Made by a program: the position numbers and the translations under genes
The notes under the pieces: model-generated
Database searches by the model: none
The model's input: only the letters and a program-made list of their open reading frames with translations
Told to the model about the DNA's origin: nothing
From: Dolomedes plantarius
Lineage: Eukaryota; Arthropoda; Arachnida; Araneae; Dolomedidae
Reading direction: 5' to 3'
Assembly: GCA_907164885.2 (NCBI GenBank)
Contig: OU015495.1
Coordinates: forward strand, 279,501-343,500
DNA length: 64,000 bases
Part shown: piece after piece, positions 49,214 to 60,280 of the stretch
Layout: every line of letters begins with the position of its first letter
Position numbering within the stretch: position 1 is the first letter of the stretch

Positions 49214-50334
49214 GTCTAATGGTTAAATTTTATCTTTTACCGTATTTTAATATTTCCTTTGTCAATTTATTTCATTGTTATGCCCGTGACTCAAAATTAA
49301 TTTAAAGTATCACATAAAGAAAAGAATCCACGTAACCAGCATTTAATAAATTAAATTCTTTAATCTTTAAAAATTCCCCTAAAACCAGAAAATGGAGGTA
49401 AAGATTCGAAAAAGATTTCATTTTAAAGAATTTTTATGATCTTTCTCTTGATATAAATTTTATACCATTCAAATTATTATTTTAAATGCAAACTTTAAAA
49501 AAATGTTACAAAAACAGCTTAAAATTTTAATTTAAAAAAATCTAAGAAGAATTTTTTAAGAAACTTTCTTAGCGCTCCCCTACACTATAAGAAGAATCAC
49601 CATGCAAAATTTCAGCCCTTTTGATCTAGCGGTTTGGTCTGTGCTTTATCAGTCAGTCAGTCAGATAATTACGGAACTGTTTTATATATAGATATGTGTG
49701 GGTACATGTGAGTGTTATTGTTAAACATTTAACGCTGGAGATACATCCTATAATTGTTTAGTCGTAGGTAGCACGAGTGGTTCAAACTTCAGTAAAAACA
49801 CACAGTTTCCATATTTAACACATTTAGTACGCTATTCTGTGAGAGAGTGACTTGAATCTGTCCCTTCACGAGGAGTCCAAAATCCCATCTTCCTAGTGTA
49901 AATGTAGAAAAGCAATTGAATGTGCTGAGCAGAATATAGAGATGATTGGAGTCCCTTGACCATGAGGTTTTATCTCCAGTACGCAAGATGTTAAGTAATC
50001 AATGATAATGTGCTCAGTAGTTAAAGTTTAAAGGCTAATAAGATAATTAAGAGTGAGATTACATTCAATTAAAATTAATAATAAATTAAAGTTAAACCTT
50101 CAATAATTAAAGGGTGGGGGAAATTTAAGCTTAAGTAGTTAACATGTATTAGAGAATAAAAATAAAAAAGTTAAGTTTAAAGATACGAGGCATGATGACA
50201 GGAATAAGTTAAGTGGCCCTCAACAAATGAGAAAAAAAGGCCCTCTTCAAGGTCATACAATTCGTAACGAGTAGGATGCAGAATTCCACGGGGGAAAAAA
50301 GAAATATCAAGATGGAAATTTTGGAAGAGGCGAT
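49214..50334. other. No gene recognised; contains one element-end-like motif
   Basis: Around 49590-49695 the sequence reads GCAAAATTTCAGCCCTTTTGA, TCAGTCAGTCAGTCAGATAA and then TTTTATATATAGAT. This combination is, from memory, a common 3' end of short interspersed elements in arthropods, but I cannot name the family. The rest shows nothing. Confidence 0.4.
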
Positions 50335-50406
50335 ACCACCTGGGATCGAACCCACAACTTAGGGTTTCACAGATCAGCGCGATGCCTCTGCGCTACGGCA
50401 GGACAT
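50335..50406 (-). other. tRNA-like sequence just downstream of LINE ORF2
   Basis: On the minus strand: TCCTGCCGTAGCGCAGAGGC contains an A box (TAGCGCAGAGGC) with a GCGC/GCGC D-arm, and GTGGGTTCGATCCCAGG holds a B box. The T stem and anticodon stem do not pair well, so it is a tRNA-derived SINE or tRNA relic rather than a working gene. Confidence 0.5.
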
Positions 50407-50453
50407 AAGCAGGTGTGCAAGATAGAAAGAGTATCGCGATGCGGAAGTTAATG

Positions 50454-51707
50454 TTAGCTCCTGAGGAGACACGCCCTAGGGCGTTTGCGATTAGCAGGGA
50501 GAGAATGGTCATAATCTGGCAAGTCTGCAAGTACTTCATTACGAATGTTTGGAAAGGTTTCATAAAATTTTTTACAAATGTTATGAGCCTGTTTCGAGAA
50601 TGTGGAAATGTCGAAGTCACGTCTGATTGTCGAATTCGACAGGTAACGGAATGCTCGGCGGATACGCCTGAGAGTTTTATTCTGGAAAATTTCAAGTTTT
50701 TTAATGTGAGTTAGTGCGGCTGAAAACCACACCGGGGCAGCATATAGGGCAACGGGAAGTACACACTGTTTATAAAGTAGTACCTTGTTTCTCATAGACA
50801 TATGGGGACTGAAAAATAGAGTGCGGAGTTGCATGATGACAGCATCGCATTTGCTGACAATGTTAGTTATATGGGGTTTCCATGTGAGTCTGCGGTCCAG
50901 AGTTACACCGAGATACTTCACTGTGTTTTCCCATTCGAGTGGGGAGTGATGAATATAAAGACGCGGAGGATTGCTATAGCGATTACTGGAATAGATCGCG
51001 TGACACTTAGAAGGGTTGATTCGAATTTTCCAGCGCGTGAACCAAGCTTCTAAGGTGTCGATATGACGCTGAATTTGAATAGTCAGGTAGTGTTCATTAT
51101 GAGAGGAGGAAAGGATAGCAGTGTCATCCGCATACATAGCGAGTAGAGTATTATCTCCACGCGGCACATCGTTCACAAATAAGTTGAACAGGCTCGGTCC
51201 TAAGATCGAACCTTGTAAAATACCAGACGTAATGTACCTGTTCCGGGACAGATTGTTGTGTATGCGGACGGCAAAATTTCGATTATGAAGGTAGTTATAA
51301 ATTAAGTGAATAAGACTGTCTGGCAGATTAATTTGAATAAGTTTAAAGATGAGTCCCGGGTGCCAGACCTTGTCGAACGCGCATTTAATGTCGAGTAACA
51401 GAGCAGCGGTAGGTTGTTTACCCTGTAACCCATCACGGGCAAATTCCACTACCCAAAGGAGCTGCTGCGTCGTGTTGTGCTCAGACCTAAAGCCAAACTG
51501 CTCTGGGATGATAATATCGTGCTGGTCGAGGTGCTCATTGATTCTGTGAAGAATGACGCGCTCCGCCACCTTACTGAGGGAGCACAGCAAGCTGATTGGA
51601 CGGTAACTCTGGGGAAGATTGCGGTCCCCCCGGCTTGGGAATAGGGCAGATAATTGCAGTTTTCCAACACTTGGGGAAATAATTATATTTGAGGATAGCG
51701 TTAACAA
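50454..51707 (-). pseudogene. LINE reverse transcriptase, largest open part
   Basis: 417 open codons. RT motifs in order: SYRPISLLCSLSKVAERVI, EQFGFRSEHNTTQQLL, LLLDIKCAFDKVWH (motif A Asp), GILQGSILGPSLFNLFVND (motif B) and MYADDTAIL (motif C, both catalytic Asp). Thumb region WKIRINPSKCHAI and VKYLGVTLDRRLTWKPHI follow, and the C-terminal part ends with a stop at 50454. The first about 25 residues are out of frame with the true RT (the match starts at SYRPISLL), so a frameshift lies near 51620. Jockey clade by overall style. Confidence 0.92.
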
Positions 51708-52450
51708 TTACAGTGAAATATAGAATTATGTTGGTAGGGAGGTTTTTAAGAATTAGGTTGTTAATGTTGTCAATGCCAGGGGCTTTTTTATTTTTAAGTT
51801 TTTTAATAATGTCAGTAATTTCGAGGAAGTTAGTGGGGGAGGTAGGGTCAGAGGGGGGGGTGGAAAGAAAATTTTGCACAGTCGAGAGGACGAGTCTATC
51901 ATTCTCCTGGTCGACCAAATCATGATTTGGAGAGAACTGTTCTCTGTAAGTGTCAGCAATGGTGTTTGCTTTGTCTAAGTCAGTCATTGCAACTCTGTGG
52001 GGGCCATGAATGAGCGGAAAATTGGTATGCTGTTTACGCAAACGTCTGACAAATTGCCAAACGGAGTATCATCAGGACTTAGGCCTTGAATGAATTCAGC
52101 CCAAGTAGAGTTACGGAAAGTTCGAATATCGCGACGGACGCGAGCGCGCAGGAGATGATAATTACTCCTGTGTTGGGGGAGGCGGGTAAATTGAAATAAT
52201 TTACGAGCTGCGTTACGATCCTTTATTAATTTAACAATATTTGGCGGGAGATTATGGTAACGCGGCTTCTTCAAAGTATGCGTTGAGTTAGCCTTGGCGT
52301 ATTCGATAGTTTCTTTTAAACTGTTGGTGGCGTGCTCTATGTCCTCAGGACAACGAATAATGGGGAAGTAGAGGGTAGAATATTGTAATATTTCTTGGAA
52401 CTGCTTCCAATTAGTGCGGGTGGGGGGGGGTTAGGGTTTTGAATATCGAC
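51571..52450 (-). pseudogene. LINE ORF2 segment between endonuclease and RT
   Basis: Two open parts in different frames: 52274-51984 with YHNLPPNIVKLIKDRNAARKLFQ and ARVRRDIRTFRNSTWAEFI, and 52041-51571 with IADTYREQFSPNH, KKLKNKKAPGIDNINNLILKNLP and FPKCWKTAIICPIPKPG. The KKAPGID and PIPKPG blocks are the canonical start of LINE RT domains. Frames shift near 52040 and 51610. Confidence 0.88.
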
Positions 52451-53131
52451 TTGACGATCAAAATTTATTAAAACAGGAAGGTAATCAGAGTCAAAAAGGT
52501 CTAAAGTTTTAACAGTATAAGGGTAGGGGATATTTTTGGTTAGAGCAAGGTCGATAGTACTGGAGCCCGAAACGTAAAAATGGGTGGGAGTAGGGGGGGG
52601 GATTAAATTAACATTAGGATTGTCACTGATAAATTTTTGAAGGGCACGGCCAGAACGGTTTGAGTTTCGGCAGTTCCAAGCTGTATTGTGTGCATTGAAA
52701 CATAACAATACAGTAGTTATTGGTATTTAGGATATTGTTACAGTCAGAGCACAGGAAGGTTTTATTGGGGGAATACAGATAGAAGAAATTAAAATTTTAT
52801 TGACTCTGTCAGGGAGTAACATAATAGAAGTGCTCTCAACGTTAGTGGTATTTATATTATTAATTTTAAAATGTTCGAGGCCCCTACGGACATAAATTGC
52901 AGTGCCACCGCCAGGTTGATGAGTATTAGGGGGCCGAGGGCGGTCGGTCCTGTAGAGCGAGTAGTTACTGATGTTAAAGCGCCAAGGTGCTTGAAATCTG
53001 GTTTCCTGTATCAGGGCAACGTCTATATTTGAATTTTCCATGAACTCCCTGAATTCATTCATTTTGTTTGTAAGGCTGTTAGCATTCCAGAATAAAACCC
53101 GCAGTGAACGTTTAGTGGAGGGACTACTCAT
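52337..53131 (-). pseudogene. LINE AP-like endonuclease, broken
   Basis: The N-terminal part from ATG 53131 reads LRVLFWNANSLTNKMNEFREF, VALIQETRF (catalytic Glu) and GGGTAIYVRRGL. After a break near 52720 it reads CFNAHNTAWNC (relatives have GDFNAHH; the Asp is lost), PTHFYVSGSSTIDLALTK and FDSDYLPVLINF, where the catalytic SDHxP His is Tyr. The endonuclease is thus inactive. Confidence 0.85.
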
Positions 53132-53133
53132 GA

Positions 53134-53560
53134 CCGGTTGGTGGGTCTAAGTATAATGCAATTTCATTGAAGACAGCCACCATTTTGGAAAATACATCAG
53201 TTTGTGTACGCATGTGTGCCGAGATTATCTTGAAGAGAAGCATGATATCAGCAATGTTATAATCGGACATAAAGTCCTTAATGGCACGAATTATGGTTGC
53301 AAATTCAGCGAAACTTGAAGTTGGCCTCTCGTCATGAGCAGTTTCTCCACTCTGAATTGAAGCAGCTGCTACTGGGGCAGCACTAGGGATGGTGTCATTA
53401 CGCGCTTTTGGATTGGATCACCTAGGCGCGCTCTGATTGGGGGAATTTCGATCCGATCCGAGGTTATAAAGGGGGGTGACTTCGGCATTTTTCGGCATTT
53501 CCCTGGAAGTCGAAGCAGTACTCGTTTCACTATCAACAGAGGAAGCTATTTGAATGTGCC
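53134..53560 (-). pseudogene. LINE ORF1 C-terminal remnant
   Basis: The minus-strand frame ending just before the ORF2 ATG reads AAPVAAASIQSGETAHDERPTSSFAEFATIIRAIKDF, NIADIMLLFKIISAHM and IALYLDPPTGHE then stop. It resembles the C-terminal part of Jockey ORF1 (RNA-binding Gag-like protein). The zinc-knuckle part expected upstream is not found. The ORF1 stop lies within a few bases of the ORF2 ATG, as in Jockey elements. Confidence 0.55.
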
Positions 53561-53770
53561 GTAGCAACCCGGCACTTTTAAAATGGATCTTTCCTTGTGG
53601 TCAGGATTTTTACCAACTCAGTAATTTCATCGTTCGGGATTCCTCATGGTTCCAATGTAGAAGTCGAAATATTGCACGATGGCTATTTTTCGGGGTCATG
53701 TTTAGCTGTTTAGCTCGGAGTGCGCCTGAGATTAGATATAAAACTTACGGAGAGTTTAACAGGAGTTAGT

Positions 53771-54557
53771 AAAATTAGAAAGTAATGAGTCAAATTAAAT
53801 TAGGGAGTGAGTTTTATAACGTTGGAGATTGAGAAATATTTTTTGTCATAACATATACATTATATATATATATATATATATAAAGAGAGAGAGAGGGAGA
53901 GAGAGAGAGAGAGAGAAAGACCGTACAGGTGACGGATTCACACTTTTGTAGACGTGGTGCTGGACACATTCAAGGAAAGACCAGGAACGCACACACACTT
54001 GAGATCTAGAGACGAACACCTTTTCTGAAGCCAAAACACATCGGGGACGAGATAACCACAGAGAGGCATTGATGAAGACACGCACAACACTGATGTGATA
54101 CATATTATTTTTATTTTTCCACATAACGAAGACATTCCGGATTCAGCAGGACACACAAACAATACTGGATGCACAACCCGGGGCTTGAGAATACAGACTT
54201 TACATTAAGGTTTAGGATTGGAAGCAGTACGCGGACAGCGAGCAAGGAAGTAATGAAGCAGCGCGAAAGAAGTAGAGGGCGCGAAAATCCTCTGTCTCAC
54301 CTTTTATACTGAGTAACTTCTGATTTTGCCGCTGGGCTTAGAATTCTTTTAATCGGTTGACTCTATCATGTGGTATTTCTTCGAAGGGGGATCGATATAA
54401 CGGAAGTCTAAAAATAACTTTCGCACGCGTTCATTAAGAGAATATTAAGTTATTTCGATTTACGATTTCGTTTTTGAAATAGGGCTGGGCTTTACTGAGA
54501 AAAATTTAGGATACGTGTTAGATGTAAGACAATTAATATTAGTGGGGCGTTATTATT

Positions 54558-54626
<69 letters not shown>

Positions 54627-55017
54627 CGTGTGTGTGAGACAGAGAGAGAGTTAGAAAACTATGGCAACAGGAAGGACAGCCAATCAGGGGCGTTCCCGCC
54701 TAATGTGGATGCCCGCCGATTCAACGGGGAACACACACTGTGATACGGAAAAGACGGAAGCCTGTAACGGCGTGTTGGCAGATAGCCACCTGAAAGACGA
54801 ATGGATGTCTACTATTTTGTTTATTGCAATCGTTTTTGTCTTGTGACTCGTCCTACATTAAATGTTTGCCTATGTGAGACAGGTGTGTTTCAACTGAGCA
54901 AGATGTACAGCCCCAACATACACACACATATTAATACACATATCATGCATTATGTGGAACCATAATGTGATAAATTTTTCCTCTTTTCAATCTTTTATTA
55001 CATTTAAATTATTACCA
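53771..55017. other. No gene recognised; microsatellites
   Basis: (TA)n 53861-53881 and (GA)n 53884-53918 lie near the left. The rest has no recognised gene. Confidence 0.6.
54560..54644. repeat. Palindromic (AC)n(AT)n(GT)n microsatellite
   Basis: AC units to about 54582, AT units to about 54605 and GT units to about 54635, then GAGA units. The three-part order makes the whole tract self-complementary, a hairpin of up to about 35 bp per arm. Confidence 0.9.
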
Positions 55018-55242
55018 GGGCCATGGCGGCCTTGTGGTACAGCGAGCTGGTTTTCGGTGCTGAGGGTGCTCGGATCGAATCCTGGCGAAGCACCACTAAA
55101 ATGCCTCTGTTTGTGTCGTCCCTTAATAGGGGGCAATGCTGGTCCACCTATATGGTGCCCGCATAATAAAATGGCCAGCAAAACTGCGGTAAATTATAGG
55201 CGAATGTCTTCGCGACAAGTGCCTTCGCATTGGAAAAAAAAA
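55018..55242 (+). mobile_element. tRNA-derived SINE, full copy
   Basis: Head GGGCCATGGCGGCCTTGTGG with A-box-like TGGTACAGCGAGCTGG and B box GGATCGAATCC (55072-55082). The body has GGGGGCAATGCTGG and CATAATAAAATGGCCAGCAA, and the tail is A-rich. Length about 225 bp. Reading frames across it are spurious. Confidence 0.88.
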
Positions 55243-55378
55243 TATTTAGGGGGCAATGCTGGTCTGCCTATATGGCGCCCCCATAATAAAATGGCCAGCA
55301 AAACTGCGCTGAATTATAGGTGAATGTCTTCGCGACAAGTGCCTCTGCATTTAAAAAAAAGGAAAAAAAATCCATTCT
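55243..55378 (+). mobile_element. SINE 3' half
   Basis: Starts at GGGGGCAATGCTGG and repeats the second half of the SINE to its A-rich tail, which is extended (AAAAAAAAGGAAAAAAAA). The head and pol III boxes are missing. It lies in tandem between two full copies. Confidence 0.85.
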
Positions 55379-55607
55379 TGGGCCGTGGCGGCCTTGTGGG
55401 TACAGCGCGCTGGTTTTCGGTGCTGAGGGTGCTCAGATCGAATCCTGGCGAAGCGCCACTAAAACGCCTCCGTTTGTGTCGTCCCTTCATAGGGGGCAAT
55501 GCTGGTCTGCCTGTAAGGCGCCCCCATAATAAAATGCCAGCAAAACTGCGGTGAAATATAGGTGAATGTCTTCCTGACAAGTACCTCCGCATTCGAAAAA
55601 AAAACTT
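55379..55607 (+). mobile_element. tRNA-derived SINE, full copy
   Basis: Head GGGCCGTGGCGGCCTTGTGG and B box AGATCGAATCC (one substitution from 55072). Same body and A-rich tail as 55018-55242. The third copy in the window, at 42045-42266, is on the other strand. Confidence 0.88.
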
Positions 55608-55890
55608 ATTAGCGCCCTTTACTGTCCGATCAAGGAAGCAAAGTCCTTGGAAGATGTCACGCATGGGCGAGAAAAGCTAGTCTACTTAGAAAATAGGAGA
55701 AAACGTCGTATTTTCGGGTGTGTTTGTTTATGAAATACGGAATGTATTTCAAACTGCTTTTTGTCCGCAATTTTAAAGTTATTTTTTAAAACTTTATTTT
55801 TGATCGAATATGTGAATAATAATTTCAAAATAATAAAAAGAAAGAAGCAAATCTATTTAAAAAATAGGAGTGTTCTAGGAGTGGATATTT

Positions 55891-56193
55891 TCAAATTACA
55901 CCACAATCAAAATTATCTAAAACTACGTTTTCGGTGGTCCTTTTTTCCTGACGTTTCCTCGGAGATTCAAATTTTGGAGTTTCTTCACCCTTTGCTTCTC
56001 TGCGTATTCTTTTTACTCTAGACATTGATATCCAGGTCATTTCACTAGTTCTCTTTAGGGATTGCGAAAGTGGAACAATAAGTTTTCCTTCTAGTGTTTC
56101 TTTATCACACAATTTAATTACATTGTGTATTATACGTTTACAATCACTACGGAACGGCTTATTCCGAGCAGTTGTGTTGGGTAAAGGATCCAT
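55891..56193 (-). pseudogene. N-terminal fragment of IS630/Tc1-mariner-like transposase
   Basis: From MDPLPNTTARNK (ATG 56193) about 100 residues: KRIIHNVIKLCDKE, LIVPLSQSLKRTSEMTWISMSRVKRIRREAKGE, RKRQEKRTTENVVLDNFDCGVI, then TGA. It resembles the HTH start of DDE transposases multicopied in aphids and other arthropods, where the LDDFD-C-IRR segment leads into the catalytic domain. The fragment stops exactly there; no catalytic part is found. Confidence 0.5.
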
Positions 56194-56385
56194 TATTTTT
56201 AATATAATAATCAAAATAACAGACGAGGAAAAAGCAAGCAAGCGCAGTTAGTAACCGATTCTAAAGAATGTCGAGAGAATATGAGACTTTCCCCCCTCTT
56301 TCCTCATTAGCCTTACCTACAGCGCGAATAGAATCGTCTTGGCACTATGCCAACCGTAATTCTTCGTACTGTGGTCGGACAGTAC

Positions 56386-57440
56386 ACGTACGCTCTTTCC
56401 GACGTGAAACCACAATCCCGCGTGATAGAGTGCATGTGCAAAGGTGTCGGAGAGGAAGGGAAAGGTGCTTTGGAGCGTATATGATTACGCACGGGAAATC
56501 TTGCAGACGCAATCAACGCGTGCTTACGTTTTCTCCTCATGTTGCGACTTTTTCAAACGCTCGTTCTTTCGCGCGTGAATGCTCGGGTCTGGAACATACA
56601 TGTATTGGAACATACAAGTTTACAAGCTAAACAAAACAAAGAAATTTATAAAAAATATTTCAATACCAACGGAAAGGTTGAGTGGCAAGATCGTATGGTT
56701 GCGATGGGGAGAGCTTAGATTAAGAATTAGTGTATTTAGTTACTATGTTATTAGCTTTCACATGTAACTGTAATATGCAGTTGTAAATAAATGCAAAATA
56801 TTTCAACTAACGACCTTTTGTCGCTTCCCAATTTCACCACCCTCCATCACGCCTTGTTCATTTGTCAAAATAGCAGTTTGGTCAGTTTTGTCAAAGTTTA
56901 AGCTTCTGGTCCACCATCATTAGTAAAACTACTAGTAGGAAATTCCTGGTCTTTTGTAAACAGAAAATTATTGTAGTACCATAGGAAAGATGAGTAGACG
57001 TTATCTGCTCCTCTTCCACCACGCTGACTGTCACTGACTTTCTTCAGTTCCTTCCGGAAAGAGCCTCTTAGACTTCGTATTTATTTTTTTTACTACGAAG
57101 TCTTGATTGGCTTCAGAAATGGTTCTACTTCTTAAAAGTCCATTTCTTTAACACAAAATTACTAAAACACTAACGAATTAACTGAAGGCTCCAGTAAAAC
57201 TGTTTATTTTTCACGCGCGCCAGTTTCACGCTGTCAATGGCGCGCGAATCCCTTTAGACGGACGTTATTTCCCTTTTCCTTTAAAATGATACGAGCATTC
57301 GCGCGCGAAAGAACGAGCGTCCGAAAAGCTCGCAACATGAGGAGAAAACGCAAGCACGCGTGATTGCGACTGTAAGTTTTTCCGCTCGCAATCCCGAGCG
57401 CAAGCACTCGTAAAAGAGCGTACGTGTAAAGGGCCCTATT
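56386..57440. mobile_element. Inverted-repeat element with MADF remnant
   Basis: The left arm (about 56386-56590) and right arm (about 57285-57440) are inverted copies sharing ACACGTACGCTCTT, CGCGTGCTT.CGTTTTCTCC, CTCATGTTGCGA and CGCTCGTTCTTTCGCGCG. The right end reads AGGGCCCTTTACACG on the minus strand, a plausible terminus; the left end beyond ACACG has diverged. The interior holds a MADF-domain fragment on the minus strand. Harbinger elements often carry a MADF or Myb/SANT second gene, so this may be a deletion derivative. Confidence 0.6.
56898..57078 (-). pseudogene. MADF-domain protein, C-terminal exon-like fragment
   Basis: Minus-strand frame of about 60 codons: SLRGSFRKELKKVSDSQRGGRGADNVYSSFLWYYNN, LFTKDQEFPTSS, then stop at 56898. 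The pattern basic helix, (G)ADxVYxSxLWYY, LxxxDQE is the second half of the MADF DNA-binding domain. The first half, expected upstream at 57080-57200, is not readable. Lies between the inverted arms above. Confidence 0.6.
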
Positions 57441-58481
57441 CTTCACTTCTTCTGTTCTATTTACAATTATACTATTGAAAAAACCCACGACTGGAATATT
57501 TCCCTTTTTAATAGCTAAAAACGGTGTTTCCTCTGTATATAAAAATTTGGATCTATTATCTTGAACGAGAAGTTAAAGCTTGCTGTAACGATCTCTTTGA
57601 CTTCTTAGTGACGTTAGTTTGAAAAGGTTTCGCTATCAAAAAAGAACAAACAACTTTTTACATTCCATAAAGTAATTAAAGGGATGACGACAGGTTTCGA
57701 ACAGTTCACTAATCCTTTTATTACAATGCATTCACAAAAGTAATAATAAATGAAATAACTCATAAATTCATTTAATTGCACTGGGGAATGTAAGACTTTG
57801 TTTTTTCCTGTGTGTGTTTTCCACAAGGTTCCTGTAAATCATAATTGCGATAACAGCTTATCTTCTAAATCATTCCTCGCTTAACTGATTTACCTAATAG
57901 ATCTATCAAAAAGCTATAAAGTGCTCAGATAATACTTATTAAACAGTAATTAAGAGCAATGGGTTAATTGTCTAAAACGTCTAAAGTATTTTTCAACCTT
58001 TTTTATGACTCAAATTACGAAAATATGTTAAGCTAACTTAATCTTCTTTCCTAACTCGTTGAGTCTTCTGACCAATAATATCTCATTACTTAGCTACGAA
58101 TGAAATGTTTAGAAGGACATGGTTGTAAATTGGTTTGTTTTTCCTGTTTACTAAATGTTGCTAAGCTACAGTTAAGATCTTTGTATAAGGTTTAGAATAT
58201 CTTAGAGGATATATATATATTTATATGTGATTAAATGTATTAGAGTTTCTGTAATCATCTAAAGATTGTTAGGAAGAAAGACGCTGATCTGGCTTAATAT
58301 GTCAACATACCTATCAAGAGTTAATTTTATGCGTACTGGAATATATCTGAAGATACAATGTATAAATATAGTAATACAGTAAAACTTCTTTATGGCGGCC
58401 AGTAATGTTTCCGAAAAAAAGGTTTTTTTTAGGGTTAGCCGTCTAGAGAAGTTTCACTGTATATGCTTAGAAGCTTAACTG

Positions 58482-58542
<61 letters not shown>

Positions 58543-58559
58543 GCGCGGGGTTGGAGTAA
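57441..58559. other. No gene recognised; microsatellite at the end
   Basis: AT-rich. (TA)n-(TG)n tract at 58480-58542. An 84-codon minus frame at 57234-57488 overlaps the inverted arm and is not a gene. Confidence 0.6.
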
Positions 58560-58800
58560 AACATCCACAACATATACTAACTAACAACCATCGTAAATAA
58601 CAAACAACAATTAAGGTTTATTAACAAAGAATTGAAAAAAACGCAGTCCGTCTACGACGGAATCCAAAACAGAGTAGAGGAGTCATGAAAATGTTCGTGC
58701 TAGCGGCGCCCTCTTGCGACTAACATAATACTCGTTTACAAAATACATTACTAAAGTTTACAGTTCATAGTTTAAAGTGCAGTTCTGCTTTCTATAGATC
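58560..58800 (-). repeat. Probable 3' LTR region of gypsy element
   Basis: Downstream of the pol gene on the minus strand. It carries TTAATAAACC (polyadenylation-like) near 58616 and lies where the 3' LTR is expected. Exact ends were not found, and no 5' partner exists in the window because the element is cut at 61565. Confidence 0.35.
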
Positions 58801-59239
58801 GTCCATCCTAGCTGTCATGCAGCCTCGGAAGACATTAAGCAATAAGCACTGACAGTCTCTGAAAAAGAAATAAAATGGAACACACTTACAATACACGGGA
58901 TCATGCAGGGGATACTCTGGTGCTGACATCGAGTACACGGAACCATGCAGGGGATGCTTTGGTGCGCACATCGGATGGCGGGATACCTGGTCAGTCGTCT
59001 GAATCGGGATAGTGGGGATGCCATGCCAGTCGTCTGAATCAGGATAGTAAGGATGTCCTGACTTCGTGTAGTCGGCAGCAGAAGACGTGATGTCAGGACA
59101 TTCATGTTGTTCGAATTGGATGACACCGTACAGGTCGTGGGGCTTGACATCGGTCACTTTGTAGGGACCTAAGAATTTCGGTCTTAATTTCATTCTTATT
59201 CCGTACTGCGTACGTTTAATTGCACATGATTTTCTTATC
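58792..59239 (-). pseudogene. gypsy integrase C-terminal GPY/F module and tail
   Basis: Reads MKLRPKFLGPYKVTDVKPHD (59193 onward), the GPY/F module that follows the integrase core in many gypsy elements, then a Tyr/Pro-rich tail. It is separated from the upstream frame (59240-60280) by a stop. The tail has two related 15-residue repeats (PMCAPKHPLHGSVY and SMSAPEYPLHDPVY). Confidence 0.75.
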
Positions 59240-60280
59240 TTATACTTGCATGATTTTTTTTCTCTTCTTAAAGGATTTCTGGTTTTCGTCTTGAATCTTA
59301 AGGATATTCTTTCTTTCTTCTTCCTTCATTTTTTCTCTCTCTTTCATCGTAGCATTAAAATACTTATGAAATGCACCATTAGTGGCAAAATCTTCGACTT
59401 TCCCTTTTTTTGTTAGGGTTTTTGCCGTTTGGATGTCTTCATTTCGTTCTTCGGCAATTTTAATTTTGGCGGTTACGTCGTCTTCTGTATTTGCAATAAT
59501 TAGCACAGTGTTGCGATTTAGTGCATCATCATGCTTCATCTGTGCTCCTGACCGATGGATAACTTCGTAGTCAAATTCTGTCAGGAATGATGACCATCTT
59601 GAAATTTTCGGGGAAAGGTTTTTTCTGTCCGCTACAATTGTAAATTTGGAACCCAGCAAGTAATTCCTAAATTTTTTTAAAGCTTGAATGACTGAGAGAA
59701 CTTCTAATTCGTACGAGCAATACTTCTCTTCATCTTGCGACGTCTTCTTGCTCATGTAATGGATGGGGTGATATTTTCCATTTTCATCTTCTTGCAATAA
59801 CACAGCTCCGTATCCATGTTTGCTAGCGTCATTATGCACTTCGAGTTTTCTGCCTTGCGTAAATATGCTCAAAACGGGTTCAGTAGCGAGATATTGTTTT
59901 AATCGCAAAAATGGTTCTTGTTGGTTTGGACCAAAAATAAACTTCTCACGTTTTCTAAGAAAATCGCTCAAAGGTTTTACGATAGTAGAGTAACCAGGGA
60001 TAAATTTTTGAAAATATCCCGTGAGGCCTAGAAAGCTTTGGACCTGCTTAATTGTCGTTAGCTGAGGAAATTTCTGCACTGCAGCTGTTTTTAACGGAGA
60101 TGGTTTAACAGTTCCGTTTTCGATGACGTGACCTAAGAATTCTACTTCTTGCATTAAAAACTGGCATTTCTTCAATTTAATTTCTAATCCGTATCGAGAG
60201 GCTACTTCTAAAACTTGACGTAATCGTTGAATACCTTCTTCTTCATCCACTGACGGAATAATTATATCATCCATGTACAA
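59240..60280 (-). pseudogene. gypsy RT palm, RNase H and fused integrase end
   Basis: Starts within RT motif C (LYMDDIII, both Asp present). Then FLGHVIENG, VQSFLGLTGYFQKFI, RNase H KLEVHNDASKHGYGAVLLQ, YELEVLSVIQALKKFRNYL, FTIVADRKNL and SRWSSFLTEFDYEVIHRSG. The post-RNase H linker VTAKIKIAEERNEDIQTAKTL runs to KYFNAT and jumps directly into the integrase C-terminal segment EERKNILKIQDENQKS. The HHCC domain remainder and the DDE core (about 250 residues) are absent. Confidence 0.88.

Larger units (their letters stand above)
50400..53770 (-). mobile_element. Jockey-like non-LTR retrotransposon (LINE), decayed
   Basis: Minus-strand order: ORF1 C-terminal remnant (53560-53142), endonuclease (53131-52450), linker and reverse transcriptase (52270-50454). 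Each part has stops or frameshifts except the last 417 codons. 5' end uncertain near 53770; no clear A tail or target duplication found, and a tRNA-like sequence lies right after ORF2. Confidence 0.85.

Noticed and set aside
50335..50406. Working tRNA gene
   Set aside because: A and B boxes are present but anticodon and T stems do not pair; a SINE head or relic fits better.
54952..55664. Open frames of 60-120 codons across the SINE cluster
   Set aside because: Translations of SINE sequence; the same peptide strings appear in each copy.
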